A DNA stretch of 64,000 nt from Megamonas hypermegale (GTDB taxonomy: Bacteria > Bacillota > Negativicutes > Selenomonadales > Selenomonadaceae), in the NCBI RefSeq assembly GCF_900187035.1, contig NZ_LT906446.1, positions 310,001-374,000 on the forward strand. The letters run 5' to 3'. The notes beneath the pieces are model-generated. The model had not been told where the DNA came from. It did no database searches and saw only the letters and a program-made list of their open reading frames with translations. Every line of letters starts with the position of its first letter. The first letter of the stretch is position 1. Below are positions 63,978-64,000 of this stretch, piece after piece. The translations under genes were made by a program, and so were the position numbers.

Positions 63978-64000
63978 TTGGCAAGGGAAGTTCAAAAATT
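63978..64000 (+). CDS. Start of a gene cut by the window end
   Basis: TTG at 63978 behind GGAGGT (63965-63970), reading MAREVQK before the window ends. Genome order in Firmicutes would predict hrcA here, but no CIRCE operator is seen in 63815-63977 and eight codons are too few to identify it. Confidence 0.5.

Overview
The window comes from a low-GC, diderm-type Firmicute of the class Negativicutes, most likely a Megamonas-like Selenomonadaceae. This is inferred from the AT-rich composition (hand-counted ordinary lines are near one third GC), Firmicute gene orders (cdaA-cdaR, lepA-hemW), a T-box in front of leuS, and a CASDH/NspC polyamine route beside a type IV pilus operon. I ran no database search, so all family names are from recognition.

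Layout. 1-1734: end of a YifB/ComM-type ATPase and aroE. 1835-11547: a type IV pilus operon (pilB, pilT, pilC, pilA, prepilin peptidase, four minor pilin-like genes, a fused PilM/PilN-like gene and a PilO-like gene). The pilM/N-like gene is interrupted at 8844-10690 by an IStron: a group I intron fused to an IS605-type tnpB. Its predicted excision restores the host frame exactly. 11628-16277: cdaA, cdaR, an FAD oxidoreductase and an RlmI-like methyltransferase. 16339-18906 (minus): sstT, with a strikingly GC-rich core, and glycerate kinase. 19285-22878: rplM-rpsI behind a possible L13 leader, a Dcu-type C4-dicarboxylate transporter and an MFS transporter. 22940-23966: an IS30 element. 24021-28692: a sugar operon (FHS permease, epimerase-like protein, PfkB kinase) with two LacI-type operators, followed by the LacI regulator. 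28735-29877: nspC.

30036-33322 is a degraded mobile-element patch beside tRNA-Ser(GCU): an IS200 tnpA stub, an Rpn-type PD-(D/E)XK transposase gene, an orphan coding fragment and a complete IS3 element. 33392-42633 (minus) is mostly housekeeping: a degenerate ABC ATPase, pduO, ndk, gamma carbonic anhydrase, Usp, two radical-SAM-linked genes, a coiled-coil protein, coaD, rsmD and nadE. 42843-45677: rpmB, a YnbB-like PLP enzyme and a YitT protein. 45727-50931: a polyamine operon (speD, speA-type decarboxylase, speE, speB, carboxynorspermidine synthase) that works with the distant nspC. 51014-55243: a restriction-modification locus with an R-M fusion protein and an S subunit joined by a possible -1 frameshift site. 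55284-60710 (minus): DUF1624 protein, leuS with T-box, brnQ, Rrf2 regulator. 60834-64000: lepA, hemW and the first codons of another gene.

The strongest unusual signals are the IStron with an in-frame splice reconstruction and a long helix closing the tnpB loop; the U UUU UUC slippery site at the hsdM/hsdS junction; a pseudopilin that begins exactly at mature residue 1; the GC mosaic of sstT; and the apparent AUU start of the Dcu transporter.
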